A DNA stretch of 64,000 nucleotides. Origin: Syngnathus acus. Lineage: Eukaryota > Chordata > Actinopteri > Syngnathiformes > Syngnathidae. The position numbers were made by a program, and so were the translations under genes. Position 1 is the first letter of the stretch. Each line of letters begins with the position of its first letter. The notes below the pieces were generated by a model that saw only the letters and a list, made by a program, of their open reading frames with translations, ran no database searches and was not told where the DNA came from. Below are positions 34,547 through 45,497 of the stretch, piece by piece. The stretch lies in the NCBI RefSeq assembly GCF_901709675.1, contig NC_051089.1, forward strand, positions 17,854,008 through 17,918,007. Reading direction: 5' to 3'.

Positions 34547-35839
34547 CAGGGGTGGGCAAACTTTTTGACTCGCGGGCCGAACTGGGTTCTAAATTTGGAC
34601 CGGAGGGCCGAACCAGGAGCAGATGGACGTAGTGTTTGTGTGAAGTAATATAAGCGACCTGTAAAGGTCATTGCATAAAAGATTTTGGCCTTTAGTAGGT
34701 AGTAAAGCATGGATATTCCAAACAAGATTTTTGAAAACAAATGCATTTATTAACAGCATTTAAAAAAAAAAATCACTAAAAAACTGCTATCAGTGATTCT
34801 CATAAAATACAACACTATTATTATGAATAACAGTCTCCATCACTTCAGTGCCTGCAGGTCAGATTAATGAAAAATGTTTATCTTATGAGATCAGATCAAA
34901 CAGCAAACATTCTGACCAAATATATCATCTTGAAGAATCGGTGCAAGCATACATCCAAATAAAGTAATCAAAACGGCAACACGGTGAGGGGTATCTGAAC
35001 ATCAGAGAAGAGTTTTAACTCACAAACACCTGGTAACAGAGGTGAGGAAACGGGAAACACTTCCTTAAAGTAAGCCTTAAGAACTTTACAGGTTAAGATT
35101 AGTCGCAAAAAGGTGGTGCATCAATGTCCTTGAGCATCCTGCATTGTTTGAAAATGAGAATGGTCGCTAGTTTCAATCCCTGCTATGTGTACAAATCATA
35201 TTCAAAATGCATTTTTTTACAACAAACTTGAGAGCCTCCCCTTCATTTTCAGTGGGAACAGTGTTGTTGGTCTCCCTTTTTTGCTAGTGCATCATAGTCT
35301 GGAGTAAAATTTGTTGTGGCAATTCTTAGGAGAGATCCGTTTACCTCGATCTGTGACGGGTTGATGTGGCTGAACGTCACGTCGCGTACGTCGAGCCAAA
35401 TTGGCCACTCTTTTAACATTCGGCACTCACTTCTTTTCTTCGGGCCACTCATTTTAATGGAAGGATTCCAGGGGAAGGTTTGTGGGTGGCTTTAGCGTAA
35501 AACTGTATCTGAAAGCTCAGCGAGCGAATTACAAGAATGCTGTCGTCACAGCCCACGCTCTAAATTCGGGACTGATACAAATAGAGCGCGAGTGCGCCAT
35601 GTCCGTACTACTGAGTACGTACGTACACGCACTTGTGAGTGTGCACCGAGCTTTCTGACACGGCTTCCGGTAGTAAATGCGCAGGCGAGCGGTTCCCCAT
35701 CTACTGGGGAAACGCAGTCATTGCAGGCAAAATGACAAAAAAAAAAGTTTAATAATACAATTAATTCAGGGTTGGCGGGCCGGATTAAACGGTCCCGTGG
35801 GCCGGATGTGGCCCGCGGGCCGTAGTTTGCCCACCCCTG
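34547..35839 (-). mobile_element. hAT element with chimeric N- and C-terminal transposase pieces
   Basis: Ends CAGGGGTGGGCAAACT and AGTTTGCCCACCCCTG; 8-bp duplication GGCTAGGA at 34539-34546 and 35840-35847. The minus-strand frame 35249-35452 begins MSGPKKRSECRMLKEWP and soon reads LLRIATTNFTPDYDALAKKG with a nearby stop, the C-terminal end of a ZBED5-like hAT transposase. The finger and catalytic domains between were deleted. The same termini and flanks recur at 44690-47148 in reverse. Confidence 0.9.
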
Positions 35840-36576
35840 GGCTAGGAGATGTGGACTTCGGTGCAGCAGAAAGAAGCCATTTTTAGGGCGTCGTCCTCTC
35901 CCTCCTTTAGGCCAGCCTGTTCTTTTAAACAGAATTCGGATTTTTGGAACAAGGACAACTGATCACTCGACTTTTCCACCAAATAGCATTTTATACCCTG
36001 CCGTTTTCCTCTTTTTGTTACATTTTTGAGTTTTCATTCGAGAGAACTTCGAGACTGAATAATTTTTGCTCTATTGAGATTGGTGAGTTGAATTGTTGTT
36101 GGTTGTTCGAACAATTGAGACTTGTAATTATTTTTCTTGCTAATTCATTCAATTTCTTCTTATTCCTTAATTCGGTTATCGATTGTTTCGTATTAACTAC
36201 TATGTTGAGCATGGTTTTATATGCAAGAATTAGAACTTTAAATCTCTTTTGTTTCTCTATCATAGTCATACTGTAAACCGTTCAGTTCTTTTTAAAGTGA
36301 AGACAGCTTTAATCCTTGATATCAGGAATTGTCAGATCTGGTTCGAAATAGTTATCTTAAGCTCAGCTAAGGCGAGTGCGCTCTAGTAAATCAACGAATC
36401 CCTTCGGTCTTACCAAAGACAGATAAATTTGTCTGAGCGGTAACAAGAACTACAAATCAAAAAAGGGGAAGGAGCCGCTGTAAAAAGGGCACGGTCGTCT
36501 TGATTCCGGGCCTCAAGTGATTACTCTGCACCGGTTTCAGGGTGACTTTAAAGGGATTGGCGTCCTAAAAAGAATA

Positions 36577-37439
36577 CCGTTTTTTTCCGTGTATAATGCG
36601 CAAAATTTAACTAATTTATTGTCCTAAAATCTGGGGTGCGCATTATACATGGGTACAAATGTTTTGCAATTTTTTTTTTTTGAAATATTTTTATTTTTTA
36701 TTTATTTTTTTTTTTTTAAGAAAATCATGGTACAACAAAACCAACAACAGGACTGACCGACAATAGTGTGTTTGTACTGTGCTCTGGTCATTTCGTCAAA
36801 GAAGGGATAATAGTCCTCTTCTTGACTGACAATGAATGTGATAGTTTAATACAATCAGCAAATAACAAAATGCGTATTACAGGTAATATTTTATTTCACA
36901 ACACTTTGCCTTGTTCCTTTCGTCTCTGCTGTTCACTTCAAACACGCTCCATACGAACCAATGCTCTCGTATCAGACGCTTGCTCGATCACCTGCTCGTT
37001 TGCTGTCACAATGTACCCTACACAAATCCGAAACATTTGTTGCGGCTCCGAGTCACGACGAGGGGCAAGTTTTGGTTTCCAAGGGTGTTTTTATTCCTCT
37101 TCAACGTCTCTCCCATACAGAGCCGCCTTTTTCACATGTCCGCACGTCACTTTCCTCTCTTTTCATCTGATCGCGGTGGTGCCTTTATGGGCAGTCAGAG
37201 AAATCAACGCCAACAAAAAAAAATACATCCAGCCTAGTTAAGACCATACCAAAGACTATAAAAATGGGACCCATTGCCTCCCTGCGTGTGTGACGATCAT
37301 TGGTACTTAAAAAAATAAATAAATAAATAAATAAATTGGGTGCGTATTATACATGGGTACAGGCTTTTTTCCAGCATCAACATGCCATTTTTAGGGTGCG
37401 TATTATACATGGGGGCGCATTATACACGGAAAAAAACGG
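36577..37439 (+). mobile_element. pogo-type MITE, family 4, carrying a SINE piece
   Basis: Ends CCGTTTTTTTCCGTGTATAA and TTATACACGGAAAAAAACGG with TA on both sides; GTGCGCATTATACATGGG repeats near each end. At 37249-37310 it carries an internally deleted type-A SINE. Frames here (e.g. 36768-37241) are conserved between copies (58261-59152, 42812-43819) but match nothing I know. Confidence 0.9.
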
Positions 37440-37988
37440 TAAATTAATTATTTCCGAATTTATATCTTAGAGGCGGTTAGACTTGGACGAATCTGAAAAC
37501 TCTCGTCTCCCTGTCAAAGGGAACAAGGAGAGTTTTTTAACCCTTTAAACGGAGGGTCGGGTCACTTACGTTTGATAAGTGCAGGATTTGACAGAGGAAA
37601 CCGAAGTGCCCGGAGAAAACCCATGCGGGCACAGGGAGATCATGCAAACTCCACACAGGGAGGGTCAAAGGTGGAATCGAACCAACACCCTCCTAACTGT
37701 GAGGCGGACGTGCTAACCAGTGCAACACCGAGCCGCCCTCCGATATTTAATAGATTAAAAATATGAAACCACGACAAATTGATTTGCGTTGTTATACAGG
37801 GTCCTGCAAAATGATCTGACACATTTGCAGGTTTAATAAAATGCAAATAAATTAAAGAAAATTTGTTTTTTGTTTTTCTTTCATATACATATAATAGTAT
37901 AGTACATATAATGCCATTTTGTTTTGTTTCGTTTCATTTAATTTTCGTTTCGTTAATAATGTTATTTTGTTTCATTTCAGTTGCTAAC

Positions 37989-38222
37989 ATGAATTGGACC
38001 GGTGAGCATCGCGCGTTCATTGTGGAAACGTTTATCAAGAACGAATCTAACTGCAACACAACGAGCGTTCCGTTTGCGCTTCAGACTTGGTAGACATGAT
38101 CCCGTACCTGCTCGAAACACGATCTTATTATGGGTTACTAACTTCAGAGCCAGTGGAACAGCATTGAAACGAAAATCAACCGGCAGACCTTGCACCGCCA
38201 GAACTCCAGAAAATGTGCAGCG
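37989..38222 (+). pseudogene. mariner-like transposase N-terminus (helix-turn-helix)
   Basis: An acceptor-like TTTCATTTCAG precedes ATG at 37989. Reads MNWTGEHRAFIVETFIKNES, then after a 1-base frameshift RAFRLRFRLGRHDPVPARN and LKRKSTGRPCTARTPENVQR. This is the DUF4817-type helix-turn-helix found at the start of many mariner-like transposases. The DDE domain is absent, so it is an internally deleted copy. The frameshift falls near 38050. Confidence 0.8.
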
Positions 38223-38432
38223 GTAAGACCAAAATAACATTATTTGGAAACGAAAATGAAATGAAACATAACAAAATGGCATTACCGTTTTTTCCATGTA
38301 TAATGCGCCCCCATGTATAATATGCACCCTAAAAATGGCATGTCGATGCTGGAAAAAAGCCTGTACCCATGTATAATACGCACCCAAATTTTGACTTTTT
38401 TTTTTTTTTAATATTTTTTATTTATTTTTTTT

Positions 38433-38691
38433 AAAGTCCCAATGATCGTCACACACACGTCTGGGTGTGGTGAAATTTGTCCTCTGCATTTGACCCATCC
38501 CCGTGTGATTTTGATCCATCCCCTGGGGGAGAGGGGAGCAGTGAGCAGCAGTGAGCAGCAGTGAGCAGCAGCGGCGCCGCGCTCGGGAATCATTTGGTGA
38601 TCTAACCCCCCAATTTCAACCCTTAATGCTGACTGCCAAGCAGGGAGGCAATGGGTCCCATTTTTATAGTCTTTGGTATGACCCGGCCGGG
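38433..38691 (-). repeat. tRNA-derived SINE (type A), head truncated
   Basis: Reverse complement of the SINE body at 3635-3943, including CCCATTTTTATAGTCTTTGG and GGTGTGGTGAAATTTGTCC. A small tandem GTGAGCAGCA triplication lies at 38539-38568. It ends at GACCCGGCCGGG, just before the B box. Confidence 0.9.
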
Positions 38692-38870
38692 TTACTTAAG
38701 TCCGTAAACGTAAAATTATTTCAGAAAAAAGATCATCTTTGGGAACAACTGGATGTTATTCTGCCGGTCAGTATCACTGCGCATGCAGTAGCAAACTCGA
38801 TAGCGAAGAAATATGTGAGACTCTCAACGGGATCACCAATATTTGAGTGATGTTCCAGTTATTTATCACA
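38692..38870 (+). other. Short unassigned frame between SINE and L2 tail
   Basis: The + frame reads KKDHLWEQLDVILPVSITAH and ends at a TGA near 38850. The wording looks protein-like but I do not recognise a family. It is bounded by the SINE and the ATT-rich L2 tail. Confidence 0.3.
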
Positions 38871-41800
38871 ATTATTTATTATTAATAATAATAATAATAA
38901 TAATAATAAATTATATTTATAACGCACTTTATATTCGGGGGAATCTCAAAGTGCTACATGGCAGATAAAAAAACAAGAAAACAAAACAAGGACAAGTATA
39001 AAACAACTGGACGACAACCAAGATATGAGAGAAATTACGGAAATGCTAAGGTAAAGAGGTGAGTTTTAAGTCCAGTTTTGAAAGAGTCAGTGGATTGGGG
39101 TGCTCTTAGGTGGTCGGGGAGGGAGTTCCACAGTGTAGGGGCTGTATGGCAGAAGGCCCGGTCGCCCATGGTGCGCAGCTTGGTTTTCGGAACGTGGAGA
39201 AGGTGTGAATTGGATGAGCGGAGGCTTCGGGTGGCAGGTTTTGGGGCAAGGAGTTCTTTGAGGTATGGGGGAGCATGTCCGAGGATACAATGGTGAGTGA
39301 GGAGGGCGATCTTATAATCAATTCGGAATTTGATGGGGAGCCAGTGCAGAGAACGGAGGATGGGTGTGATGTGATTGCTTTTCCGCACCCTCATCAGGAT
39401 CCTAGCAGCGCTGTTTTGAATGTACTGAAGCCTCTGGAGGCTCTTGCTAGGGATCCCGATGAGGAGTGCGTTACAATAGTCTAGCCTTGAGGAGACAAAG
39501 GCGTGGACAGGTTTTTCAGCATCCGTCAGGGTAAGTGTGGGGCGGAGTTTGGAAATATTTCTGAGGTGGAAGAAGGAGGTTTTGCAGATGTGTTTTATGT
39601 GTGACTCAAGGTTGAGTTGAGGGTCCAGTTTCACACCCAGGTTGGTGACAGTGGCTGAGAGGGGAATAGTGAGACCGGCGAATAAGATGCTTGTTATTGG
39701 GCAGGCATGGATCTGATGGGGAGTGCCAATTAACATGGCTTGGGTTTTGTCACTGTTAACTTGCAGGAAGCTGAGATTCATCCACGCCTTTATCTCCTCC
39801 AGACACAGGGAGAGGATGGATGAGGGAGATGAAGAAGGCTGGGTTATGGAGTGCGGGGGGTCAAGTTTGAGGTATAGCTGGGTGTCGTCCGCATAACAAT
39901 GATATGAGATGCCGAACTTCCTGATTATATTGCCGAGGGGTAGTATGTAGAGAGTGAAGAGGGTAGGACCGAGTACAGATCCCTGGGGGACACCGGAGGT
40001 GACAGTGTGAGTGTCGGATTTTTTCCCCCCCAGGGAAACGTACTCGGTCCGGTTCGAGAGGTAGGACTGAAGCCAGGTTAGAGCAGTGCCAGAGAATCCA
40101 GTGGAGTGAAGTTGGTTAAGGAGGATATTGTGGTGGACAGTGTCAAATGCAGCGGACAGATCCAACAGGATGAGAAGTGACGGGGAGCCTGCATCGGCAG
40201 CCATGAGAAGGTCGTTGGTGACCCTAACAAGTGCTGTTTCAGTGCTGTGGCCAGAGCGAAACCCGGATTGAAATTTCTCAGCGATGTTATTGCGGGTGAG
40301 ATGAGTGTGAAGTTGGGCAGCTACCACTATTTCCAGAACCTTGGAGAGGAACGGGAGGTTAGATATTGGTCTGTAGTTGGCAAGGTTGTCCGGGTCAAGT
40401 GAGGGTTTTTTGAGCAGGGGGGTAATAATGGCAGTCTTCAATGCAGGGGGTACAGAGCCAGACTGGAGTGAGAGGTTGATGACATTGGTTATTAGGGGAC
40501 TAATGGCTGAGGTTTGTTGTTTAATGAGGGCTGTGGGGAAAGGGTCCAGGGCACATGTGGAGGGTTTCATCTTTTTGATGATGTCCTCTACCTCCGACTG
40601 CAAGATAGGGGAGAAGCAGCGGAGAGGCTGGACTGTCCCGGGTGGAAGGAAGGGGGGAGGAGGTGAAGTGGTGGGGCCAGAAGAGGAGAGGAGCTGGGTG
40701 CGGATGTTGTCAACCTTAGCGGTAAAGAAGGTCATAAGGTTATTGGACACTACCTCTGAGGATTCTGTTGGAGTGGTGGGTTGGGGTTTGAGAAAGTGGT
40801 TGATGGTTGAAAAGAGCTGTTTTGAATTTCCAGGGGTATTGTTTATGATATTGGAATAGAACTGGGCACGTGCAGTCCCAAGGACTTTTGAGTAGGCCTT
40901 CTGATGTTCTTTGTAGGCCTGTTTGTGCACGGTCAGTCCTGAGGCTTTAAGACGACGCTCCAGGATGCGTCCAGTTGACTTCATCAGACGCAGCTCACTG
41001 GTGTACCAGGGGGCTGAGCGTGAAAAAGTGACTGTTTTTGTTTTTTGGGGGGCGTGGATACTTAGAAGTTTGGCCAAAGAGTTATTGTAATGGTCCACTG
41101 CCTTGCTGACTGATGTAAAGGTTGCAGAGGAGGAGGAGAGAAGCTGAAGGTCCTGTGCTATAGTGTCTTGGTTGATGTTTTTGAAATTTCTGAATGAGAT
41201 TTGCCGCTTGGGTTTGGAGTGGGGGCGTGGGAAAGGAAGTTCCATTTGAATAAGTTTGTGGTCAGACACACCGACCTCGTGAACTTGCAGGTTGCTTATG
41301 GCCGATGAGGAGATGACAAGGTCAAGTGTATGCCCTTTGTCATGTGTGGGGACATTTACATGTTGGGTGAGGTGTAAACAGTCCAATAGTTGGTCAGAGG
41401 CAGGGGGGCGGGAGGGTGTGTCGACATGGATGTTAACATCACCTAATATGATTAGATTAGAGGAAGTGGAGGTACAGAGGGTAGTGAGTAGATCGTGTAG
41501 TTCTGGAATGAAAGAGGAGTTTGGTTTAGGAGGGCGGTAAATAAGTAAAACTGTGATAGGATATGGAGGTTTACATTTGAATGCAAGGGATTCGAATGAG
41601 GAGTGATCAGGTAGAGGGAGGGGGGACAGCTCTAGATCAAGACGGTGGGTGTACAGCCAGGCCACCGCCACGGCCAGTGCTGCGAGGTTTAGTTATGTAT
41701 TTATAACCAGAGGGACAGGCTTCATTGAGGGATTGATCGACATCCGGTGGTTGCCAGGTCTCAGTCAGGCACATTATGTCTAAGCCTTTGTCCAGGATGA

Positions 41801-42705
41801 GGTCGTGAATAAATGATGATTTACGGGTGAGTGCTTGGATGTTGAGGAGATCCATTTTGATTGTGGCTGTGGGGCTGTGTTTAGGTAGGGGGCGAAGTAG
41901 AGAGAAATCCACTCCACGTTTTCTGTGCCACATGCAGTGCAGTCCACTCTGTGTTGGAGTGAAATCCACTCCGTGTTGGTGTCCGTTCCGTGCTGGAGAA
42001 ATTAACACTCCGTGTTTTCCCGGCAACCCGGTGTCCGTCTGTTTTCCAGGCCACCTGGAGTACTGCAGCCCCGCATGGTTGCTACAATAAGATCCAAGTG
42101 CGGCAGGTATCTGATGACGTGTTGTACATGCGACGGGGTGTCGGGCGGAGGAGGAGCAGATGAATGGTACAGTGTTATGGACGGGTTGGGAGAAAACAAA
42201 GTTACGACGGGTGCTTCTGTGGATGTAACGTGGTCTGCGGAGAAGTCCGAGTTGTTGGATGACTGAGACACACCCTGGAATGGTGTGATTACTCAGCTCC
42301 AGCAAGCGGGGGATGGAGTAAGTTAACATAGTGCCGGTTGGAGAACACTGAACTTGAGTGTTAGCCATTGGCTAGGCTAGCCAGGATGCCTTGGCGGGGG
42401 CTGGTGGGGTGGGCGCGCCGTAGTAGGCAGCCGGCTCTGTGGAGGTTCGCCGCGGTTCGCCGCGGTCCAGGCGCACTGCACACTAAAACTAGAAGCTAAA
42501 AACTAAACTTTAATAATGGCTAAAATAAATAAATAAATAAAAACACTAAAACTAAACTAATTCTGGTGGAGAAGCGGCGAACAATCAGCGCCAGCGTCCT
42601 CTCCCCAGATTACTTCCGCCTTGGTCCACACGCAGCCGTCAAATCAATCAGTGTAGTGGGTGAACTGCCTTCCCGTGTATCAACGGATCAGTCAGTGAAC
42701 GTCTT
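38871..42705 (-). mobile_element. L2-type LINE, copy b, nearly intact ORF2
   Basis: (ATT)n tail at about 38875-38910, then 3' UTR with GCACTTTGAGATTCCCCC (minus). ORF2 spans 42368 to 39035 in two frames that overlap at 41637-41671. The 5' UTR runs to about 42705. Inserted in the family-4 pogo element. Confidence 0.9.
39035..42368 (-). CDS. L2 ORF2: endonuclease-reverse transcriptase, one frameshift
   Basis: The first frame (41637-42368) carries the endonuclease start: LLNIQALTRKSSFIHDLILD, IMCLTETWQ and GRGGGLAV. The second (39035-41671, 878 residues) carries IYRPPKPNSSF, LIILGDVNIHVD, KGHTLDLV and the catalytic VSDHKLIQ. The linker (KTKTVTFSRSAPWYTSELR) is followed by [67 protein letters not shown] and HCYADDTQLYL. 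The C terminus ends near LWNSLPDHLRA. The two frames meet in the RGGGLAV region, so a single indel separates them. It encodes nicking and target-primed reverse transcription. All catalytic motifs I know for the family are present; this is the best-preserved element in the window. Confidence 0.9.
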
Positions 42706-43276
42706 TTTATATACGTCTTTAGATTATTATAATAATAATATATATAATATACATAATAATTATTTATTTATTATTCACAATTGTCATGGTGATCTTTCTG
42801 GTGATTTCTTAACTAGGCTGGATGTATTTTTTTTGTTGGCGTTGATTTCTCCGACTGCCCAGAAAGGCACCACCGCGATCGGTTAGGTAAAAATGAAAAG
42901 AGAGGAAAGTGACGTGCGGACATGTGAAAAAGGCGGCTCTGTATGGGAGAGAAGTTGAAGAGGAATAAAAACACCCTTGGAAACCAAAACTTGCCCCTCG
43001 TCGTGACTCGGAGCCGCAACAAATGTTTCGGATTTGTGCAAGGTACATTGTGACAGCAAACGAGCAGGTGATCAAGCAAACGTCTGATACGAGAGCATTG
43101 TGTTCGTATGGAGCGTGTTTGAAGTGAACAGCAGAGAAGAAAGGAACAAGGCAAAGTGTTGTGAAATAAAATATTACCTGTAATACGCATTTTGTTATTT
43201 GCTGATTGAAACTGCTAATTAAACTGTGAATTGAAACTAATAGGAAGAAAACTGAACTCTCGCTCTTTATATAGCT

Positions 43277-43675
43277 GACGTGTCTTGCGCATCCGTTCTG
43301 CGCATCTGTAATGGCGGCCTCCATATGATATATGGTGTCTGCGATGGAGATTAAAAAACAAACAATATTTGACAATAACACACCATCAAGGATTGCATCA
43401 TCCCATCAAACGATGTGTCGTCAATTATGAATTTTACTGACTGTGTTGGGCAGGATGGCTGAATGCGATGCGCGATTGACGTGTCTTGCGGATCCGTTCT
43501 GCGCATACTGTCATTGCGGCCTCCGTATGATATCCGTGTGATATATAAAACAAACAATATTTGACAATAACACACCATCAAGGATTGCACCATCGCATCA
43601 AACGATGTGTCGTCAATAATGAATTTTACTGACTAAGTGTGTTGGGCAGGATGGCTGAATGCGCTGCGCGATTGA
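43277..43675 (+). repeat. Tandem duplication, 201-bp unit, two copies
   Basis: GACGTGTCTTGCG starts at 43277 and 43478. Each unit contains CCGTTCTGCGCAT, AACACACCATCAAGGATTG and GGCAGGATGGCTGAATGCG. It lies in the right half of the family-4 element and is absent from the other two copies. Confidence 0.93.
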
Positions 43676-43913
43676 CAACAAACAAGAAGAAAGGTGATTT
43701 CAAGTTTTATTTCGAGGGAGATTTTCTTCATAAATTGTTGTACCCATGTATAATACGCACCCAAGATTTTAGGACAATAAATTAGTTAAATTTCGCGCAT
43801 TATACATGGCAAAAAACGGTATTTGTACTTTTCAAAAAAAAAAAAAGTAACTTTAATTTATTTGCATTTTATTAAACCTACAAATGTGTCAGATCATTTT
43901 GCCAGACCCTGTA

Positions 43914-44290
43914 CTTACATTACCTGTAATAATGCCTAAACACCCCTGTCTTACGCAACTGAATGGACTCTTCCATTCAACCCAAGGAGTGTGTGCATGT
44001 GCATGCTCCGACGTGGCTTCCACCTAGCGTCAATACAACACCTGTATTTAGCACTTGCTGTGTTAATGACGCAAAAGACAATGTTTTAAAGAAAAAGCGT
44101 GGTATGGACGTATTTTTCACCCGTTGACAAGGGAACAGCATGCTGCAGCCTGTGTGACACGACAGTGCCTCACAGTAGCAACACAAGTAATCTTTTTAAA
44201 CACCTCACATCCTAAAGAAATACCTTGGAACTGTCACGACATCTATTCCTGCAGAAAGGCTGTTCTCTAAAGCTGGTGAAGTTAGCTAAA
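43914..44290 (+). pseudogene. hAT transposase remnant: BED finger piece joined to C-terminal end
   Basis: At 44153 it reads CDTTVPHSSNTSNLFKHLTS then stop, the second half of a BED finger. In another frame at 44218-44289 it reads KYLGTVTTSIPAERLFSKAG EVS then stop, the conserved C-terminal dimerisation region of hAT transposases. Hundreds of residues between were lost. No terminal repeats located, so element limits are unknown. Confidence 0.75.
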
Positions 44291-44295
44291 ACTGG

Positions 44296-44670
44296 ACGTT
44301 GAGCTCCGGATGGTTAGTATGGCACGAGGTGGCAAAATTCCCCTCGAGATTCCTTTACTCCTCCTCATTGTCGTCCCCGATACACCCCACAATGGTGGTT
44401 TCATCCGCATCCGCAACACCAACCTCTCAAAGGATTTCATGACCACAGATGTCAGGGCGACAGGTCTGTAATCATTTAGTCCTGTGATGGTGGGCTTCCT
44501 GGCCACCAGTACGATGGTGGAGCTTTTGAAGCACGAGGGCACCTCACACAGCTCCAGGGAACGCTTGAAAATCCATGTAAAGGTGGGTGTCAGCTGTTCA
44601 GCAGAGACTTTCAGGCAGGAAGGGGACACGCCGTCTGGTGCCTTCCTGACCTTCTTTCTCCAGAACATCT
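44296..44670 (-). pseudogene. Rex1-like reverse transcriptase fragment
   Basis: Minus-strand frame reads GVSPSCLKVSAEQLTPTF, LELCEVPSCFKSSTIVLVA and NDYRPVALTSVVMKSFERLV. After an internal deletion it shows VADADETTIVGCIGDDNEEE in another frame, the region around the catalytic ADD box. Both ends are truncated. Confidence 0.8.
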
Positions 44671-44689
44671 AGTTGGACGTCCAACGCTG

Positions 44690-44820
44690 CGTGTTCGTTT
44701 CGCTTGGGGGGGGGTGCTAATGGGACGTCCAACGCTGCGTGTGCGTTTCCCTTTGGGGGAGGGGGGGTGCTAATGGGACGTCCAACGCTGCGTGTTCGTT
44801 TCGCTTCGGGGGGGGGGATG
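44690..44820 (+). repeat. G-rich minisatellite, three units of about 50 bp
   Basis: Each unit reads GGACGTCCAACGCTGCGTG, TTCGTTTCGCTT and a run of 8-10 G. Related units, seven of them, lie in the hAT element at 51952-52551. Confidence 0.92.
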
Positions 44821-45005
44821 TTTATGCGCTGGATAGATTTCTTGTGCGCTGAGAACGTGCGGGCAGTGCGCGATTGCGCACGCGCGCAGCTTAGAGGGAA
44901 CATTGGCTGTGACGTCAGCATTCTTGTAATTCGCGCACTGAGCTTTCAGATACAGTTTTACGCCAAAGCCACCCACAAACCTTCCCCTGGAATCCCTCCA
45001 TCAAA

Positions 45006-45227
45006 ATGAGTGGCCCAGGGAAAAGCAAGGTGGACACTGAATGCCGAGTGTTTATAAAAGAGTTGACAACAAAATATTTTTTCCCTGAAGTCCGATCAAT
45101 GCCGTTATGTCTGATATGCCTAGAATCGATTGCAAGGAGTACAATATTAGCCGTCACTTTTGCTACGAAGCATGCTAACTACGCTAGGAGTCAACACATG
45201 AACGAGCGGCTACAGTGGAGAGGTTGA
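45006..45227 (+). pseudogene. hAT transposase N-terminus (BED zinc finger)
   Basis: Starts MSGPGKSKVDTECRVFIKEL, then YFFPEVRSMPLCLICLESIA and TKHANYARSQHMNERLQW. Cys-x2-Cys and the downstream His pair match a BED finger of ZBED5-like transposases. It stops at 45228 shortly after the finger. A few more family residues (TFFTDKLRIKSQ) are readable beyond in shifted frame. No catalytic core remains. Confidence 0.85.
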
Positions 45228-45497
45228 CAGCTAATTTGAAGACTCAGCAAAACTTTTTTCACCGACAAACTGCGGATCAAAAGTCAAGTACAGGGGCAAG
45301 TTTATGATGCACCATCTATTTTCGACTAATCTTAATTTTTAAAGTTTATAAGGCTGACTTTAAGGAAGTGTTTCTCGTTTCCTCTGTCACCAGGTGTTTG
45401 TGAGTTAAAGCTCTGCTCTGATTTTCAGTAAATTTGTCACCGTGTTGCCTTTTTGATTTGCTTATTAGTAATTTCTTTATCAGTACTTCATTTAGAT

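Larger units (their letters stand above)
32553..37593 (+). repeat. Long LTR-like repeat, copy 1, carrying three nested elements
   Basis: Starts TGTCAAG and ends GGATTTGACA, inserted in a SINE that reads on across the gap; GAGG abuts both ends as a 4-bp duplication. From 32635 on it matches, in opposite orientation, the repeat at 51903-54325. Shared blocks include CACCAGAAGATGGTG (twice), GAGGCAGGGGTTAAT, a TATA box (CCTATAAAGAGG at 34307), CAGGGCTTTGCCCCTGCGGG and CAGAATTCGGATTTTTGGA. No long reading frame outside the nested elements (33121-33982, 34547-35839, 36577-37439). Without them it is about 2 kb. I read it as a solo LTR of an unknown retroelement; alternatives are a large terminal repeat of a DNA element. 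Confidence 0.6.
38285..43819. mobile_element. pogo-type element, family 4, enlarged by a SINE and an L2
   Basis: Left end CCGTTTTTTCCATGTATAAT, right end TATACATGGCAAAAAACGG, TA on both sides. Keeps the long form of the type-A SINE (38433-38691) that is shortened in the other family-4 copies. L2 copy b lies inside (38871-42705). From 42812 it resumes with TTAACTAGGCTGGATGT as in the sister copies. Confidence 0.85.
37797..43911 (+). mobile_element. Tc1/mariner-superfamily element with nested family-4 element
   Basis: Ends CAGGGTCCTGCAAAATGATC and GATCATTTTGCCAGACCCTG are long inverse copies (identity continues through ACACATTTGCAGGTTTAATA), with TA on both sides. A transposase start lies at 37989-38222. 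The catalytic part is missing. The family-4 pogo element (38285-43819) fills most of the interior. Confidence 0.9.

Noticed and set aside
36768-37241. 157-residue frame repeated at 42809-43381 and 58446-58914
   Set aside because: It is shared because it lies in family-4 transposon DNA; different frames and strands are open in different copies, and no known domain is visible.
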